Assembly (NCBI GenBank): GCA_050084515.1
Contig: CM114273.1
Location: 39,866,001-39,930,000 of the forward strand
DNA: 64,000 nt
Reading direction: 5' to 3'
From: Blasia pusilla
Lineage: Eukaryota > Marchantiophyta > Marchantiopsida > Blasiales
The notes beneath the pieces are model-generated. The model saw nothing but the letters and a program-made list of their open reading frames with translations. It was not told where the DNA came from and searched no databases. The position numbers and the translations under genes were made by a program. This document shows, one piece after another, positions 44,775-57,039 of this stretch (positions are counted from its first letter, which is position 1; each line of letters starts with the position of its first letter).

Positions 44775-45945
44775 CTACTTCACTCCAAAATGATCCAACT
44801 CCTCATGGACATGACCCACCAAACGTGCTCTCTGTGAAGGATGAGGCACTACACGTACTCTACCATCCTCCCACACTCGCAATACATGTGTTCCCTCCCA
44901 CCGGAACCGTTTGGCTCCTTGTAGGATCCGATCTCGCTCTCTAGCACACATTTTGCTCGCGAGGCTGCTTGTACGCAAGTACTCCAAGACTACTCCATCA
45001 TCGTGAATGTCTCGACCACCTGTCATGTCCTTACTGGCCTCTAGATCTAAGAACTCTCCATCAGACCTCACCATCAAAGTCTCAACAATCTCGCTCTCCA
45101 TAGCAAACAAGCCCAAATAGGCTGACGGATGCCATCCTGACACTCTCTCCATGCCAACAAGCTCCAATCGTATCTCGCTGACTCGGGCATGGGTTACGAC
45201 TCAAACCATTTGCATCATGGTTGAGCATCCTAGGTCTACGCACCACTTGGAAGTCATACTCCTAAAACAAAAGAGCCCACCTTGCAAGCTTCCTTGTAAG
45301 CTTGTCGAACTCCATCAACCACTTAAGTGGTTGATGATCAGTAATAATGGTAAAGGATTTGCTGAATAGATAGCATCTAAAATGTGCGACATCCCACACT
45401 GTAGTCAAGGACTCGCCCTCATACGATCTATACTTTGCCCCTGCAACAGTGTTTAAGCATCGATCTATCCCAAAATGATGGTATTCGGCTCAAAGATCTA
45501 ACAAATTGAAGACCTTTGCATGCCCAATAGCATCAAAGATCTCCTCAGGGATGGGCATGGCATACTTATCAGACTTTTTTTGCCGATTGATAAGTTGATA
45601 ATCTCCATACATCCGCCTATCCGTCCTGTTGCCATGCACATCCTTCTTGGCGGGCATGATTGTGGCAGATGCATACTCTCCATGCGACATCTCCACTAGT
45701 CCTACTCCAACCAAGTCATGACTCCTACTCTTAATCAGAGCCCTCTCCATGTCATTGTACCTTGAGGGTCGTTGGAAGATTGACGTGTCACTCGACAACT
45801 TAATGCGAATCTTTGGACCCTTCAACATACCCAAATCATGTATGCTGAATGCAAAACAACTCCTATAACTCCTAAGGAATTGGTGTATCCGGCGCCGCTC
45901 TCCTCTTTTCAACTTAGGGCCCATATCTGACTCCCAAGTCTCCAT
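44775..45945 (-). pseudogene. RNase H and N-terminal RT remnant (element C)
   Basis: RNase H and tether are at about 44775-45430 with several stops. RT motifs RRMYGDYQLINRQ and the preceding KKDVHGNRTD lie in the frame 45490-45945. Sequence jumps from the FNLLDL block directly to the RNase H SYEGE region near 45440, so the palm with the YIDD catalytic box is deleted. Confidence 0.75.
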
Positions 45946-46149
45946 CGTGACTACGGTAGGACTCTCCGGTGCGGGTACCGGTGGCTGTTATGGTGTAATC
46001 TCGTCTCAGACAATAGAACTCAGTTGCTCTCCTACAACCAACTCCAAACTCTGATCTCCTCTACATGCAATATTCGGAACCACGCTCGATGCTATGGCTA
46101 TCATCTCTTGGCGTACCTGCAAAACATCTAAAGAAGTCCAAGGGTGTCT

Positions 46150-48110
46150 CTCCCGATCACCCTTAGTATGTTGATCTCCTTAGGTCTTTCCCCCAACCAC
46201 TTCCTCAACCGTCTCGGTAGGCATGGGGCTCACCAACGCAACAGTTGTGATTTGTCGTACCGCAAACGATGTTGCTCGGCTCCTCCTAAGCTGAAAATCC
46301 ATGTCAAGCAGTTCAGGTCGCCTGACCCAAGACATGACGTCGTGATGCCTGTGATAGTGACGGTGTTGTCGTCACTCATGTGGGGAATTCCATCGCTCGC
46401 TCTCGCTCATTGGCGTTGGGCTCCACCAACCGTTGTACCTAGTCATCCCAAACCAAGTTAGGCCCAAGCTCCTTGCATGCATAAGAAGCAAGAAAACTCA
46501 CCAATGTGGAAAAGACTGCTTGTGGCATGCCAATCCGGTTGACCACACTCAACGGCGGTCGATCATCATGCCTCACTGCTTATGATTGACGATCTGGATC
46601 GAGAATAGAATCCACCAACAAGTAGGAGGGGCGATGTCGTATAGTAAAATCACCCACTATGTAAACTCTTCTATCATTAAGTGTTAGATAATTTTATAAA
46701 TATTAAGTAAATTAGCCTAGGAAAATGAAATTCGCATGTTTAAATCTTTTTAGGATGACTTATTTGCGCGGGCCCAACTTTAGGAAAAGAGATAATAAAT
46801 AAAAGATGGGATTAGAAAAGTAAAGTAGAAGGGCTACTGTTTTAATGAAATAAAAACAAAAGTAGTCTTGGTTGGTGTCTAGGATAGTTGGGGTAGTTTG
46901 GAAGATATGAAGTAAGTAAAGGAGGATATTTTGGAAGAGATAAGAGGTAATCTACTTGTGTAAAAATGTGATTGGCTAAGCCTTGAGAGGAAGTTATGTG
47001 GCATAAGATAAGATGAGCCTTATTTCGTACTCTTGTGGGATTCCTTGTGAGTATATAAAGAGGAGCGATCTTCAAGGGTTTATCATCTTTTGTTTCACAT
47101 CTTGAGTTTCTTGTCACTCTTTAGTGGATGGCTTTGGGATTGCTTGCTCTTCCAATGAGAGTGGATTACCCCTCTTGGAAGAGTAACTTGACCATGGTTT
47201 AGTCTTCGAGATGATTCTAGAGTGTGGTATGTGTGGAGATAAGAGACTTTTCACCTTATGAGAGTTTAGTCATACTAGAAATACTTGATGGTTTGGCTTA
47301 TTATTTTCCCAATGAGAGTGGATTTCCCCTCTTGGAAGAGCAACTCCGCCAAACCCAATTCTAGAGGAGAGGAGAGGATGTTCGTCAAGTATGGATAGGG
47401 GTGGAGCATATGTTGTGCCCGATTTTCCTTTTCTTAACCCGTATCATATTAAGATTCTCTTTGTAGATAGGCATTATTTCACTCGCTATCTAGTTTATCA
47501 TTTTGGGGAAGCGTTCATGAACCGTGTCATGTAATCTCCAACTCCGGTGATTCTTCCTATAGTCACTTATAGAAGGACATGGGATTATACTTTGTATGTC
47601 CTTATATAGCAATCCATGGACGTCAATAGGTCTGCTCGAGTAGGGTTTAACACAAGTTGTGCTAATTTTCTTGCGTACAAATATAAATTAGTTTATAGGG
47701 ACTTCATAGTTAGGAATTTTGGGGTTTCATGTTATGAAGAAGTGATCGCCTCGGCACTACCATTCGTGATTCTTGTCGTGAGAGAATGGAGGGTTTACAT
47801 AATAATTTTGAACTGAAAAGTGATAACTTCTTATAGAGTTTGACTTGCATCAACCACGTCTTCTGCAACTAGAAGGTCCTCCCTTAGTCAAAGAAAGACT
47901 CTTGATACGACAACGCTCCACTCTCGCATATGCCCTCCGCAAAATCTCATGTGGCACCAAGTTGGTCCACCAAAGATGCGGCCGATGTGCTCAGAAACCT
48001 ACACTTGCTGTATCTAACAACGGTGTTGGGGCGATCCATGTGCGCACCTAACGTGCACTCGTCACTACGTGGGACCTCCAATCGCCCAAAATTGGCACAT
48101 TCTCTAGAAT
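46150..48110 (-). pseudogene. C-terminal half of the DNMT (element C), split by an LTR
   Basis: Two segments, 46150-46634 and 47913-48110, align with the C-terminal half of the DNMT in A and B. They include the motif VIII area (ctccgcaaaatctcatgtggcaccaa encodes the same LVPHEILRR-type run as in A). To the right of 48110 the sequence jumps to the protease region, so motifs I and IV, including the catalytic cysteine, are gone. A 1.28-kb insertion separates the two segments. Confidence 0.65.
46635..47912 (+). repeat. Solo-LTR-like insertion in the DNMT of element C
   Basis: It starts TGTCGTAT and ends ATACGACA, perfect 8-bp inverted ends. It is the inverted counterpart of 9950-11231. A TATA box (tatataaag) lies at about 47051-47059. 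Length is 1,278 bp. The flanks, compared with the uninterrupted site in A (ggggcgctcc at about 9660), show at most a 2-bp shared duplication. No polyprotein. Confidence 0.7.
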
Positions 48111-48121
48111 GTGCCAATTTT
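48088..48121. repeat. 34-bp near-perfect palindrome at a deletion junction
   Basis: Arms aaaattggcacattct and agaatgtgccaatttt are perfect 16-bp inverted copies around a 2-bp centre (ct). It sits where the DNMT of element C is broken. Confidence 0.9.
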
Positions 48122-48129
48122 AAGCATCT

Positions 48130-48860
48130 ATCCTCCATGGAATGATGCGACGATCATCGCACTCCTCTTCCTAGAAGTGTCAAGCGCGGGGGTGTCCTCT
48201 ACATGGATATGCCCCTCAATCAAATCAGAAGGCCACGTGATGGTGATGCTAAATGCTTCTAAAGTCGCCATCTCTCTTGGCCATCCCTCGATCACTCCAC
48301 CTGTGAATCAAAAGTGTAATGAACAAAGTCCGCCATCACCGGACTATCATCCTGGTCTGTAGGACGCTAACTCCTCCCAGTAATCGAGGGAAAACCCCAT
48401 CGGGTACAACATTGCTCCACCAACCAAGACGTCGTAGGACTGTGCATCAGTCACGATCGCCTTGGCTCGCACTACGGACTCATCTGTATGATGTCATGGG
48501 CGAATCCTTACCACGACCTCATGTCGGGTGATGAATTTTGTGGTACTCACTCCATCCAAGGATGTATGGATCCGGAATGGAAAGCACCCCATCGGCCCTC
48601 GTCAGGCCGAACCCAGTAAATGTCGCTTTTTCCAACATCAGGGGTTGCGCTCCTGAATCTAAGAAGATACATTGCGGACAAAACAGTCTACCTCTTGGAC
48701 TCACCAACTGGACGATCTCTCCCTGGATATCCAGCAACACAACACTAGGAGAAGCCATGGTACGCTCTATCGTGGGTCTAGCGGGCATCTCCACCATCCT
48801 AGCAGCCGCAACCCGCCATGAATCTCAGGTGGATGGCCCCGAGCATCGGCTCTAAGGGCA
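48130..48860 (-). pseudogene. Aspartic protease region (element C)
   Basis: The frame 48519-48797 contains the active-site loop IFLDSGAQPLMLEKA, the standard D-S-G-A form of retropepsins. The flanking segments correspond to those in A and B. The downstream part (48130-48500) has stops. Confidence 0.75.
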
Positions 48861-50590
48861 GGTCCATCACCTCCTCTGCAATCACCTCTGAACGTGATGT
48901 AGGACTTACATCTCCACGCTTACACAACGTAGGACCCAACCGGAAAACCTCGTCGGGCGTACCTTCCAACGTCATAACATCAGAAGCAGAAAACAACGGA
49001 GCACTGTACTCATCGTGGCCTCCCCCAACATCGTACTCGACACCTGCTCCTCCCGAGCATCGACAACATGAGTTATCGCACTCACTTCTCCCATCGCCCT
49101 CCATGCCTGCAACCGACACCATCAACTCTCGGCAAACTCTACTTGGGACCTATCGATGGGGTCTTCATCACCTCGGACAACATGAAAGACTAAGGAAGCC
49201 TGGTCTATTTCTTGGCTTTCCCCCTCTGTGGATCCAACTCTGCGGCGGCTCCATGTGTAACAACAGCGGCTGCCTCCAATTGGACAATTGCGCACATCCA
49301 GCCAGGATCCTCCATATCTCCGGCTACTCCATAAGACCCCGATGCCACGGATCCGGCATTGGGTAACCTCAATGCCATAGCGGCAATCTGCTGTTGTAGC
49401 TGTTGTTTCTGAGTAGCCATCCGAGCCTCACGCCCAAATTCTCCCTCGACGCGTCTAGGTGGTGGAACTCTACCTCCTCCACAGGAAACTCCACCACCCC
49501 CTCGGACAAATCCAACTCCTCATCCCCCAACGGAACCACCTGAGGCACAACGTCTAGGCCCACTCGGACCGGCAACTTGCACTAGTTCCCTCTCTGGCCC
49601 TCGGTTCGGACGTAACTCAAGGTGTAGGCTGAAACACCTGGCGCGTGTGTGACCGTATCTCTGACAATAGTCACACTGATAAACTCTTGGTGTAGCACCA
49701 CCTCCATGTTGAGACAAGCGTCCATGACCTTAACGGGTGCAATTGTGTTGGTGATGGGCTCCATCACATGCCCAACAAATAATCGTATGCGGCGGCTGTT
49801 GAGCCGCATATGAAGGTGCAGGTCTCTATGGCACAGCCTTCCGGTATCCTCCCTAAGCTCTTGGTGCCACAGACCTATCTCGGAATCCACGTTGTTGTAC
49901 TAGTGGTGTAGGCAATAGTGACTGCTCTCGCCTAGAACCCATGGTGGGTACGCTCTCCTTTGCCATGTTGCACTCAATGTTCTTGGCGGTCCCAAAAACA
50001 TCTCTCAACGTAGGTGAGGTGTTCATAAGAAGCACCCCCTCCCGCACCCATGTCCGTAGGGTTCGGTCCAACATCGCATATCATGACTAGATAGTGTGGG
50101 ACTCTATCACCCCCTGAGTGACCTTAATCAACCGGCACAAGCGAGTGTAGGCCTCACGCAAACTCTCATCCGGGCGCCACTGGAGGTTGTGGATGCTCCG
50201 CAACTTCTCAATACGTACACCTTGGTAGCTCCTCCTTAACTCAACAAAGAACTTAACCACGGGGTTGAACTTGGGACGGACCCCACTAGACGGTGCAACT
50301 GCTCCACTGCGAGTTATCCTTCCTAAAACATCAGTGGTGGAAGAGGAAGAAGCCTCTCATGACTCCTCCTTCTCATTGGGAAATGGCTCAGTCCATGACA
50401 CATAATGTGGGTCATAGTAGAGTCTCCATGTAGGAGATTGAGGCATGGAGACTCTACTATGCACCACTCTAGATAAACCCTCTAGATCTACTCTAAGGTC
50501 CTCCACCTCGCCTCTCAAAGTCTTGAAAGGACGTCGTGATGACCCTACTGCCCCTCTCACACGATCACTCTCAACCTCGCGAGTAATCAC
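48861..50590 (-). pseudogene. Gag remnant (element C)
   Basis: A CCHC knuckle, CDYCQRYGHTRARC, is found in the frame 49520-49717. Upstream pieces with Gag-like content lie at 49853-50074 (LRTWVREGVLL, TLRDVFGTAKNIE) and 50357-50590. Frames change between the pieces. The 50590 end matches the N-terminal Gag region only approximately. Confidence 0.6.
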
Positions 50591-52030
50591 TCAAACTAAC
50601 TTGTGGCACTCAATCTACACTCTCTCACTAAGACGTGTGTTGTGTGGCAACAAGCAACGTGGTGTGGAAAATTGATCGATCTATCATCTCATCGACAAAA
50701 CATACCCTCAACTCTAGATATCTCACATAGGTCTATGTTCCCTAAACCCATGCATCAATGATGCTCTCAACATCCCCACAAAATCGAATATCCCAAATAA
50801 CTACCAAATACTCGAAAATCCCTAACACGTGCAAGGCAAAAGTCCACAATAGATAAATTGAATAAATGTTTGTGTCGCTCCTTAGCAACAACAAATCTTG
50901 ACCCCAACTTGGTTGTGAAGACAAACTCCTCCAACCAGCAAGCCGTACTCCTCTAGTATTGACGATGCTCAAATCTCCTCGATGTGCGGTGCGGGTCCAA
51001 CGAGACGGTGCGGCACGGAACGGCTACAAATGGCACAAAACTTGGGAAAGAGATATGGCACTCCGCAACACACCCTCCTTAATTAGAAAAACATGATGTG
51101 CATCCTGATGGTGCGGCTCCGCAATCGAGACGGTGCGGTGCGGCCACGAGCAACACGGTGCGGCAATCGGCGACACATTGCGGCTACGGGCGTCACAACT
51201 CAGAACTCAATCATCGTCGAGTGGCTACCACCTCACGACATAGCAAAGCGGAAAGCAATTGGCGACCCTATCACTCCACAAAGATCACCTGTCATTGCTG
51301 ATCGGCCAGCCCTTAGTCGGTCGGAGTGGCGGAGGCGGCCGAAAAATCAGTAGCGGCGCAAAGTAAAATGGCTTCAACGTTGAGGTAGAGTGGCATCAAT
51401 GGTGATTGATAGTCGTCAACAGTCGGACAGTGATAAACGGATGAACGGATGGACGGTCTGTGAATGTCGGTTTGGAGGCACGGAGTCAGAGGCTAGGCTA
51501 CGCGGGCACGGTAGGTAACTAAACAAGGAAGAAGCGGGGCTAGCCGCGGTTGAAGACGTGGCACTATGGAGGTGGCAAGCTTGGCTAGGCACAATTACGA
51601 CCGATTTAGGCGCAATTGCGGCATGTAAGAGGTGGCGACAGCATGATATCAGGTCGCGGCAAGGCAATGGCAATCGCAGCGATCCAGCGGCTGGCTAAAC
51701 ATAGCGACTACGGGGAAACACATTATTCCGAAAGGACTCGGTGGAAATTTGAGTCCGGTGGGGTCGGAGTTTAGGCAAGTTGTGACACTACGTAAGGCAA
51801 TGGCTACGCGGTCGGGAATAGGAGGTTGTCATGGTGTCACCTCCGATTGGAGTACGACAACACGGTGTGGCAGAGCGGCGCAACAAGCGCGGGAAATGCC
51901 GTGATTGGAGTAGGAGGGGACGCAGTGACCGGCTAGAGGTTTGAGGCTGCACATGCGCAAATTTGGCCCCAAATACCCAACCCGTTCAAATAGTGTTGGC
52001 GCCTAAGGTGCCTCAACCTAGTAGCGGCCT
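50591..52030. other. Probable leader of element C and GC-rich unassigned DNA
   Basis: No meaningful frame. From 50985 to 51990 the sequence is rich in gcggc/gtgcgg motifs and shows higher GC than its surroundings. It may be the untranslated leader of element C or an unrelated insertion; no 5' LTR in the right orientation was found. Confidence 0.4.
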
Positions 52031-52069
52031 GGAAATTTTGTATTTTTACTAAAAGAGCCCCCTTAAAAC

Positions 52070-52867
52070 TCAGATCTCCACTCAACTTCTACTTCAAGGT
52101 ACGTGGTGCTCTCGAGAGCACCGGCATGGGAAAATCCGCCCCCATACTCAATTTCTAACTAAATTTTGGTAGCGCTTCCGCGTGCTACTCTCTCATACGA
52201 AAAAACAACAAAGGAAATAACAAAATTGAGCAGCTCTTGCTCCGGTGACCACTCCCATGAACCGTTGAATGGGAAATATGGCCCCCAACCTGCAACACCA
52301 ACGAGTGACCAACAAGCTCCTCCATTGAAACTCTCTCACTCACTCATTCTCTCTTTATAAATCAATGAAGTCTCACATCAATGTCTCACACCAAGCTCTT
52401 CATGGTGTGCACTCACTCTCATGTCAAACCAAACCCACTCTCCTAATGAGAGGTTTGGGTTGCACACACAAGGCAAGGAGGACCATAGTTCCGCTGCCTC
52501 ATGATAAGAGGTTCAACAAAGAGAGAATGAGCTTTGAAGCTCTCGCTCTTGGAGGTATACTCCCTTCCCTGTCCCAAGCTCTCTCCTCGGTAACCTATGT
52601 TCGTAGGTCACCTCCTTCGCTCTTGACCTGTTGTAGCGGGTCAAGGGCCACTTCCCCAAGTGGAAAGTTAACTTTACTCCAAATGGAAACTTACCCAAAA
52701 TATTAAGTTTGTCTATATGACTCCAAATGAGCCAAAACGAAGGGGAAACCTATTCTCTAAGGTTACCCGTGGCCTCAGCACGTCATCCTTGACCTCTTGA
52801 AGCTGTCCTCCGATATATCTGAAAGCACTCTACTAGATCTTGTTGATCTATCCTAAAAGACGTCACA
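52070..52867 (+). repeat. LTR-like block, inverted relative to element A
   Basis: Positions 52345-52867 match the reverse complement of 4994-5540 (element A LTR), including caccaagctcttcatggtgtgc, catgtcaaaccaaacccact and the terminal aaaagacgtcaca. Positions 52070-52510 also match the arms of the foldback at 29.8-30.9 kb. No internal element sequence of this orientation is attached, so it is a solo or truncated LTR. Confidence 0.6.
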
Positions 52868-52885
52868 CCCTAGTTAAAATTATAC

Positions 52886-55800
52886 TTGACCCTATGGATG
52901 AGCTTTTTTGGTATCTACTACGTACTTCTCCTTCCACGTTGGTGTCTTCATTATACCACGGGAGAGAAGGCTGGCCATAGAGCAGTTGTAGCCTCTACCA
53001 CCCCCTTGAGGCATTTTCAAGGGGATGATTGGGAGTCTTTGCAAAGTGAGTTTGTGGAATATGCTAAAGGTAGCATTTCACTTGGTTTCTCACCGGATAA
53101 TCTCTAGAAGCCAGGCTACGACGATGAAAGACAATTGGACAAGCTTGTAAGTACTCATGAGCTGCTTAGGCTCTTTGCCCCAAGTGCATGATGCCTCTAA
53201 CAACTATTATTATTGATGCCCTTTTGAGGCTACATCCTCACCCAACAATTGAAACTCTAACTTTTGCATGTGACTTCCACCTCGATACGGTTGCATGCCT
53301 TGACCCATTGATCCCTCTTTGAATGGGCACTCAGACATTCTCCAAGGATTTCTATGGGAGGGTTGTCTAGTATGTTATGCAAACACCTTCAGGATTGCTT
53401 TCCTCTCAAGGACTTTGCTAGTGGCTTTTCCGAGTTGCTTTAGGTTGCCTCTCATTTAGCAATTGTGGCCCAAGTACTAGGGGTGGGGCAACTTTTAGTG
53501 TTGGCAAAGGAGGATGGAGGGGTTTCTCCGATAGCCATTGGTGAGGTACTTGGTGAGGTGCTCTTGTGGTTGGTGAGTCGCACTATTGCTTTATAATTCT
53601 GTGAGGCTTTCCAATCACACTTGAGCTTGTATCAATTTGGAGTTACCACGTCATTCCAGTATGAGATAGTCAACTTAGGTTTGAAGGCTTGTCTCAATGT
53701 ATATCTTGAGTGAGTGGTTCTCCAAGTGGATATGGAGAACACCTTCAACTTAATATCACGAGCAACTATCTTCATAGAGTTGAGGGACGTGTATGGCCCC
53801 ATTACAAGCCTCATTCCCTTCATGCATGTTTTCTATGGGGCCCCTTTGGCTCTCTATTTCCACCATGATCAATTCAAGGAGGACGTCATGGTTTTGGATT
53901 CTACCACCAGTACTCGTTAAGGTGACCCCTTGGGTGTTGTATTGTTTGTTTTGGCTCATTATCTAGCGGTTCTCTCTAAGATGGAGGCTCTTTTGGATTG
54001 CATTTTTCCCTCATTGGCAGATGATACCTTTTTTTTAATCTAGTCATCCCTACATTCCACACCGCTGGATTCATTACACATGTCATAGGGCTTTGCATCT
54101 TATGAGTTCCATTTGGGAGCCTTTATCTCTAGTTTTGTGGTGGCAGCTCTTATTGAGGATTTGCCCCACGTTGATGATGTCACAAGGATTGGTGATTCTT
54201 AAGTTGCCTCCTCTTATTTTGCTTGACGCTCTAGTTATCTCAGTAGAATGGTCTAGATGTCTAGTCACCTTTCAATAGGAAGATTGTCCAAGTGTTCGGG
54301 GATTTTTTAGGACCCAACTCCTTAGAGTGCCCTATGGGGAGTTAGCTCGTAGACCGACTTCTTGGGAAATTTCCTTTAGTGGGGTAGGTCTTCTCTCAAT
54401 TGAGTTAGTGGTGCTCCTGATTCTTTTAGGGATTTGGGCCATGGAAGCACCCTTTCTTTGCTCTAGATTTATGATTAAAGACATACTTCTCCTCTTATAA
54501 TACGTATCCCAAGTTGAAGATAAAATTTTCCCACTATAGTCTTCCCTTAGAGCATGAAGAGATTACCTTCTAGTTGAGGCCTAAGCCATTATCCCCACTT
54601 TCTTTCTTTCTTTCTTAGTTACTACCGTGAGCATACTTCTCTGGGTCAATCAGCCTTCCAACTCGCCGAGTTCCCAACTCATGCCATTCATCAAGCTCAA
54701 CCCTCCTAGCTCCTCACTTCCCAACACGGGTAAGTCTTCCTAGACTTGGGACAAACTTTCTAGATAGTTCAGACACCTAAAATAGTGCTTGCACACAAGC
54801 GGTCCCAATTGTCAAATGGACTTCGCATGATTCCCTAATCGAGACCCAACAAACGAGTCATTGGTTGGAATCCAAGAGTGACCTCCAAAATCCACTCCCT
54901 TGGACTTGGCTCGGGTTTCATACCCCAACGCCAACCTCCCGATCCATTATCCTATGGCTCCCAAAAGTAGAGTTTAGGTCCCAAGCATTCGTAGAGACCC
55001 CCCTTGTAAGTATTTATGGGGTTCTCTGCTCTCCCCCTTGTAAGTTGTAGGAGCGGCTTGACAAAAGGACTCTCGGGCCGCACCTTTTGGCCCTCAATCC
55101 AACTTCCCATTCAGTAGTTTTTGGGTAGTTTCTCAACTTCAGCTTATGCGTTTATCTGGATCTTTGATGAGTTGGAACCAACTTTCCATAAGCTTTCCAA
55201 CGCCGCCTTATTCATCCCAAATGAATCTCAGGTCTGAAAGTTATGGTCCAAAATACAATTAAACCCCAAATGCTAGATATGTTCCAAATCTGGTTCTCAA
55301 CCTCTTTGGTAACCACTCCTCCTACACTCAACTTCTCTTAAGTCCTAGTTCAAGTTTGGTTCAGGTTTCTTGAGTTGCGACCATAAAAGCATGAAACACT
55401 CACCTTGCACGCATCTCACATCCTGTGTCTCCTCTAAGAGACCTCTCCAACACGCAACCATGCTAGTATGAGCCCCCTAGAGTTATGATGTTTCGCCTTA
55501 GATCATAAACACATGAAACACTCAACCTTGCTCACGTCTCATATTTGTGTTTCTTTCAAGAGACCTCTCCAACGCGCAACCATCCTAGTGTGAGCTCACT
55601 AGAGTTTTGATGTTACGCATCGACGTTCGTTTGCTTATGAGAATCGCAAAAGTTACCTTTGGTTACTCTGGGCTCCAATCTTCTTGTTGGAAGCCCACTT
55701 TGAGGGATTTTTTAGAGGCACTATGTTGGATGGAGATGTTCTCGTGGAGGTTTGGGTATTCACTTTTGCTTTGGAAGGGGGCAAGCTTATGGATGGAGGA

Positions 55801-56400
55801 TCGCTCATCTCAAATTTTTGTATTGTACCACTTACCAACAATACAAAGATGCGATTTTGACTAGGCTTCCCCCAACCATTGATGGTTAGTTCGACACATT
55901 GTGTCATCGGAGTTTGGATCCTCTTGGTGTGCATTTGGCATAGTGTCTACTTGGGGGTGAGATGATTGCTACTCACGATCCTATGAAGGATATGATGTTA
56001 TGTATTGCTTGTGAGGGTGACTTCCACGTACACAAAGAGCGATACTATTTCATGTGGAATTCCTTTATTCATGTTGATCTTCATATGATGCAGAAGGATG
56101 AGGTGGTGGTGGCCAATATTGTAGTGATCGATCCTACACGGAAGTCTGTGCGAGCCGGTGTGGTGGCATAAGGGAGATTGCTATAAGGAGCGGTGGTGGC
56201 AAAGAATAACTATCTCTAGGGTCGACTTCATGATGGACATCCATTTGTCCCCCCCTAGCCATAGAGATGTATGAGGCTATAGGGGAGAGGTTTGACTAGT
56301 TCCTTTTACATTGTGCTCATCATCTCTAGTCTAGAAATGAGTCCATTTACCTACTGTTGGGTACTAAGCTATTACGACTTTTTATTGTAGACAACGGGTC
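52886..56400 (+). pseudogene. Decayed non-LTR reverse transcriptase
   Basis: Plus-strand pieces in shifting frames resemble one LINE-type protein. Around 53715-53920 the RT palm is legible: MENTFNLISRATIFIELRD, LIPFMHVFYG, then GDPLG after a stop at 53918-53920, and FPSLADDTF at about 54010-54035, where LADD takes the place of the catalytic YxDD. A C-terminal piece is seen at about 56230-56340 (LSPPLAIEMYEAIGERFD, then FLLHCAHHL). Stops are frequent throughout. The 2.2 kb between is too decayed to annotate. The exact LINE clade is not assigned. Confidence 0.6.
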
Positions 56401-56599
56401 TCCATAGTTTCGTATCGTGCCCAAGCCAATGGGCTTTTGAATCGAACTCAATCTACCCTACGGTAGAAAATGGTGCCAAAAGCCCTCTTAGTGACAATCA
56501 TATTTCTCTAGGTATAGTTGATATTGTCTATGTTATTGATGAGTTTAGCAATTTTGTCTCTTTCGGAATGTGACCTTCTTCCTCTACTCGACTCTTTCA

Positions 56600-57039
56600 A
56601 ATCCCCCTTTCATACCTCGGATGAGTTCCCCGTCTAATGAGTTCCCCGTCTAATAATGCATGATTTCTCTTCTTCTCCCCTAGTGAAGTAAAAACCGAGT
56701 GATCCTCTCCAAGTGAGAGCTGTCCGTGCCAAAGATCAGTTTTCAGAATTAAATTTAGATGCCATTTCCGGCGGAAGCCACCTGCAAATCGTGGCCGCCG
56801 GCAGGCGAAAGATCTCTTGATCGCGGGCGCCGCATGGAATACCCCTAAGAAAACCCTAGCGATCAAATGCAATCCCTCGTCGTCCCGAGTGCTTCCGCTC
56901 TGGCGCGCTCTCTCCCCTCCCTCAATCTCTCTCACAACTGTCGAAGAAGTCTGCCTTGGACGGAGTCGGTGTGAGCTCCACGGAACTTGTGCCGGTTCTC
57001 TGGTAATTTTATCTGTTGGTGCAGAGAGACCATCACAAA
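56600..57039 (+). promoter_or_regulatory. Probable promoter and 5' UTR of the eIF3f gene
   Basis: GC content rises from about 56760. A pyrimidine-rich stretch (ctctctcccctccctcaatctctctcac) lies at about 56906-56936, as is common in leaders of translation-apparatus genes. A minus-strand open frame here (56597-56935) is a shadow. No TATA box was identified. Confidence 0.4.

Larger units (their letters stand above)
44047..50590 (-). mobile_element. Ty3/gypsy element C, 3' truncated
   Basis: Minus-strand order: Gag with CCHC knuckle, protease, partial DNMT, partial RT, RNase H, integrase. The left end stops inside integrase at about 44047, so the PHD finger and 3' LTR are missing. The N-terminal half of the DNMT and the catalytic YIDD region of RT are deleted. 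A 1.28-kb solo-LTR-like insertion lies in the DNMT remainder. Sequence is closest to element A where both exist (integrase and RNase H nearly alike). Many stops; a fossil. Confidence 0.85.

Noticed and set aside
48818-49366. 182-codon plus-strand frame
   Set aside because: It lies antisense to the Gag and protease of element C and has no domain of its own.
56597-56935. 112-codon minus-strand frame upstream of eIF3f
   Set aside because: GC-rich shadow of the probable eIF3f promoter/leader, with no domain.
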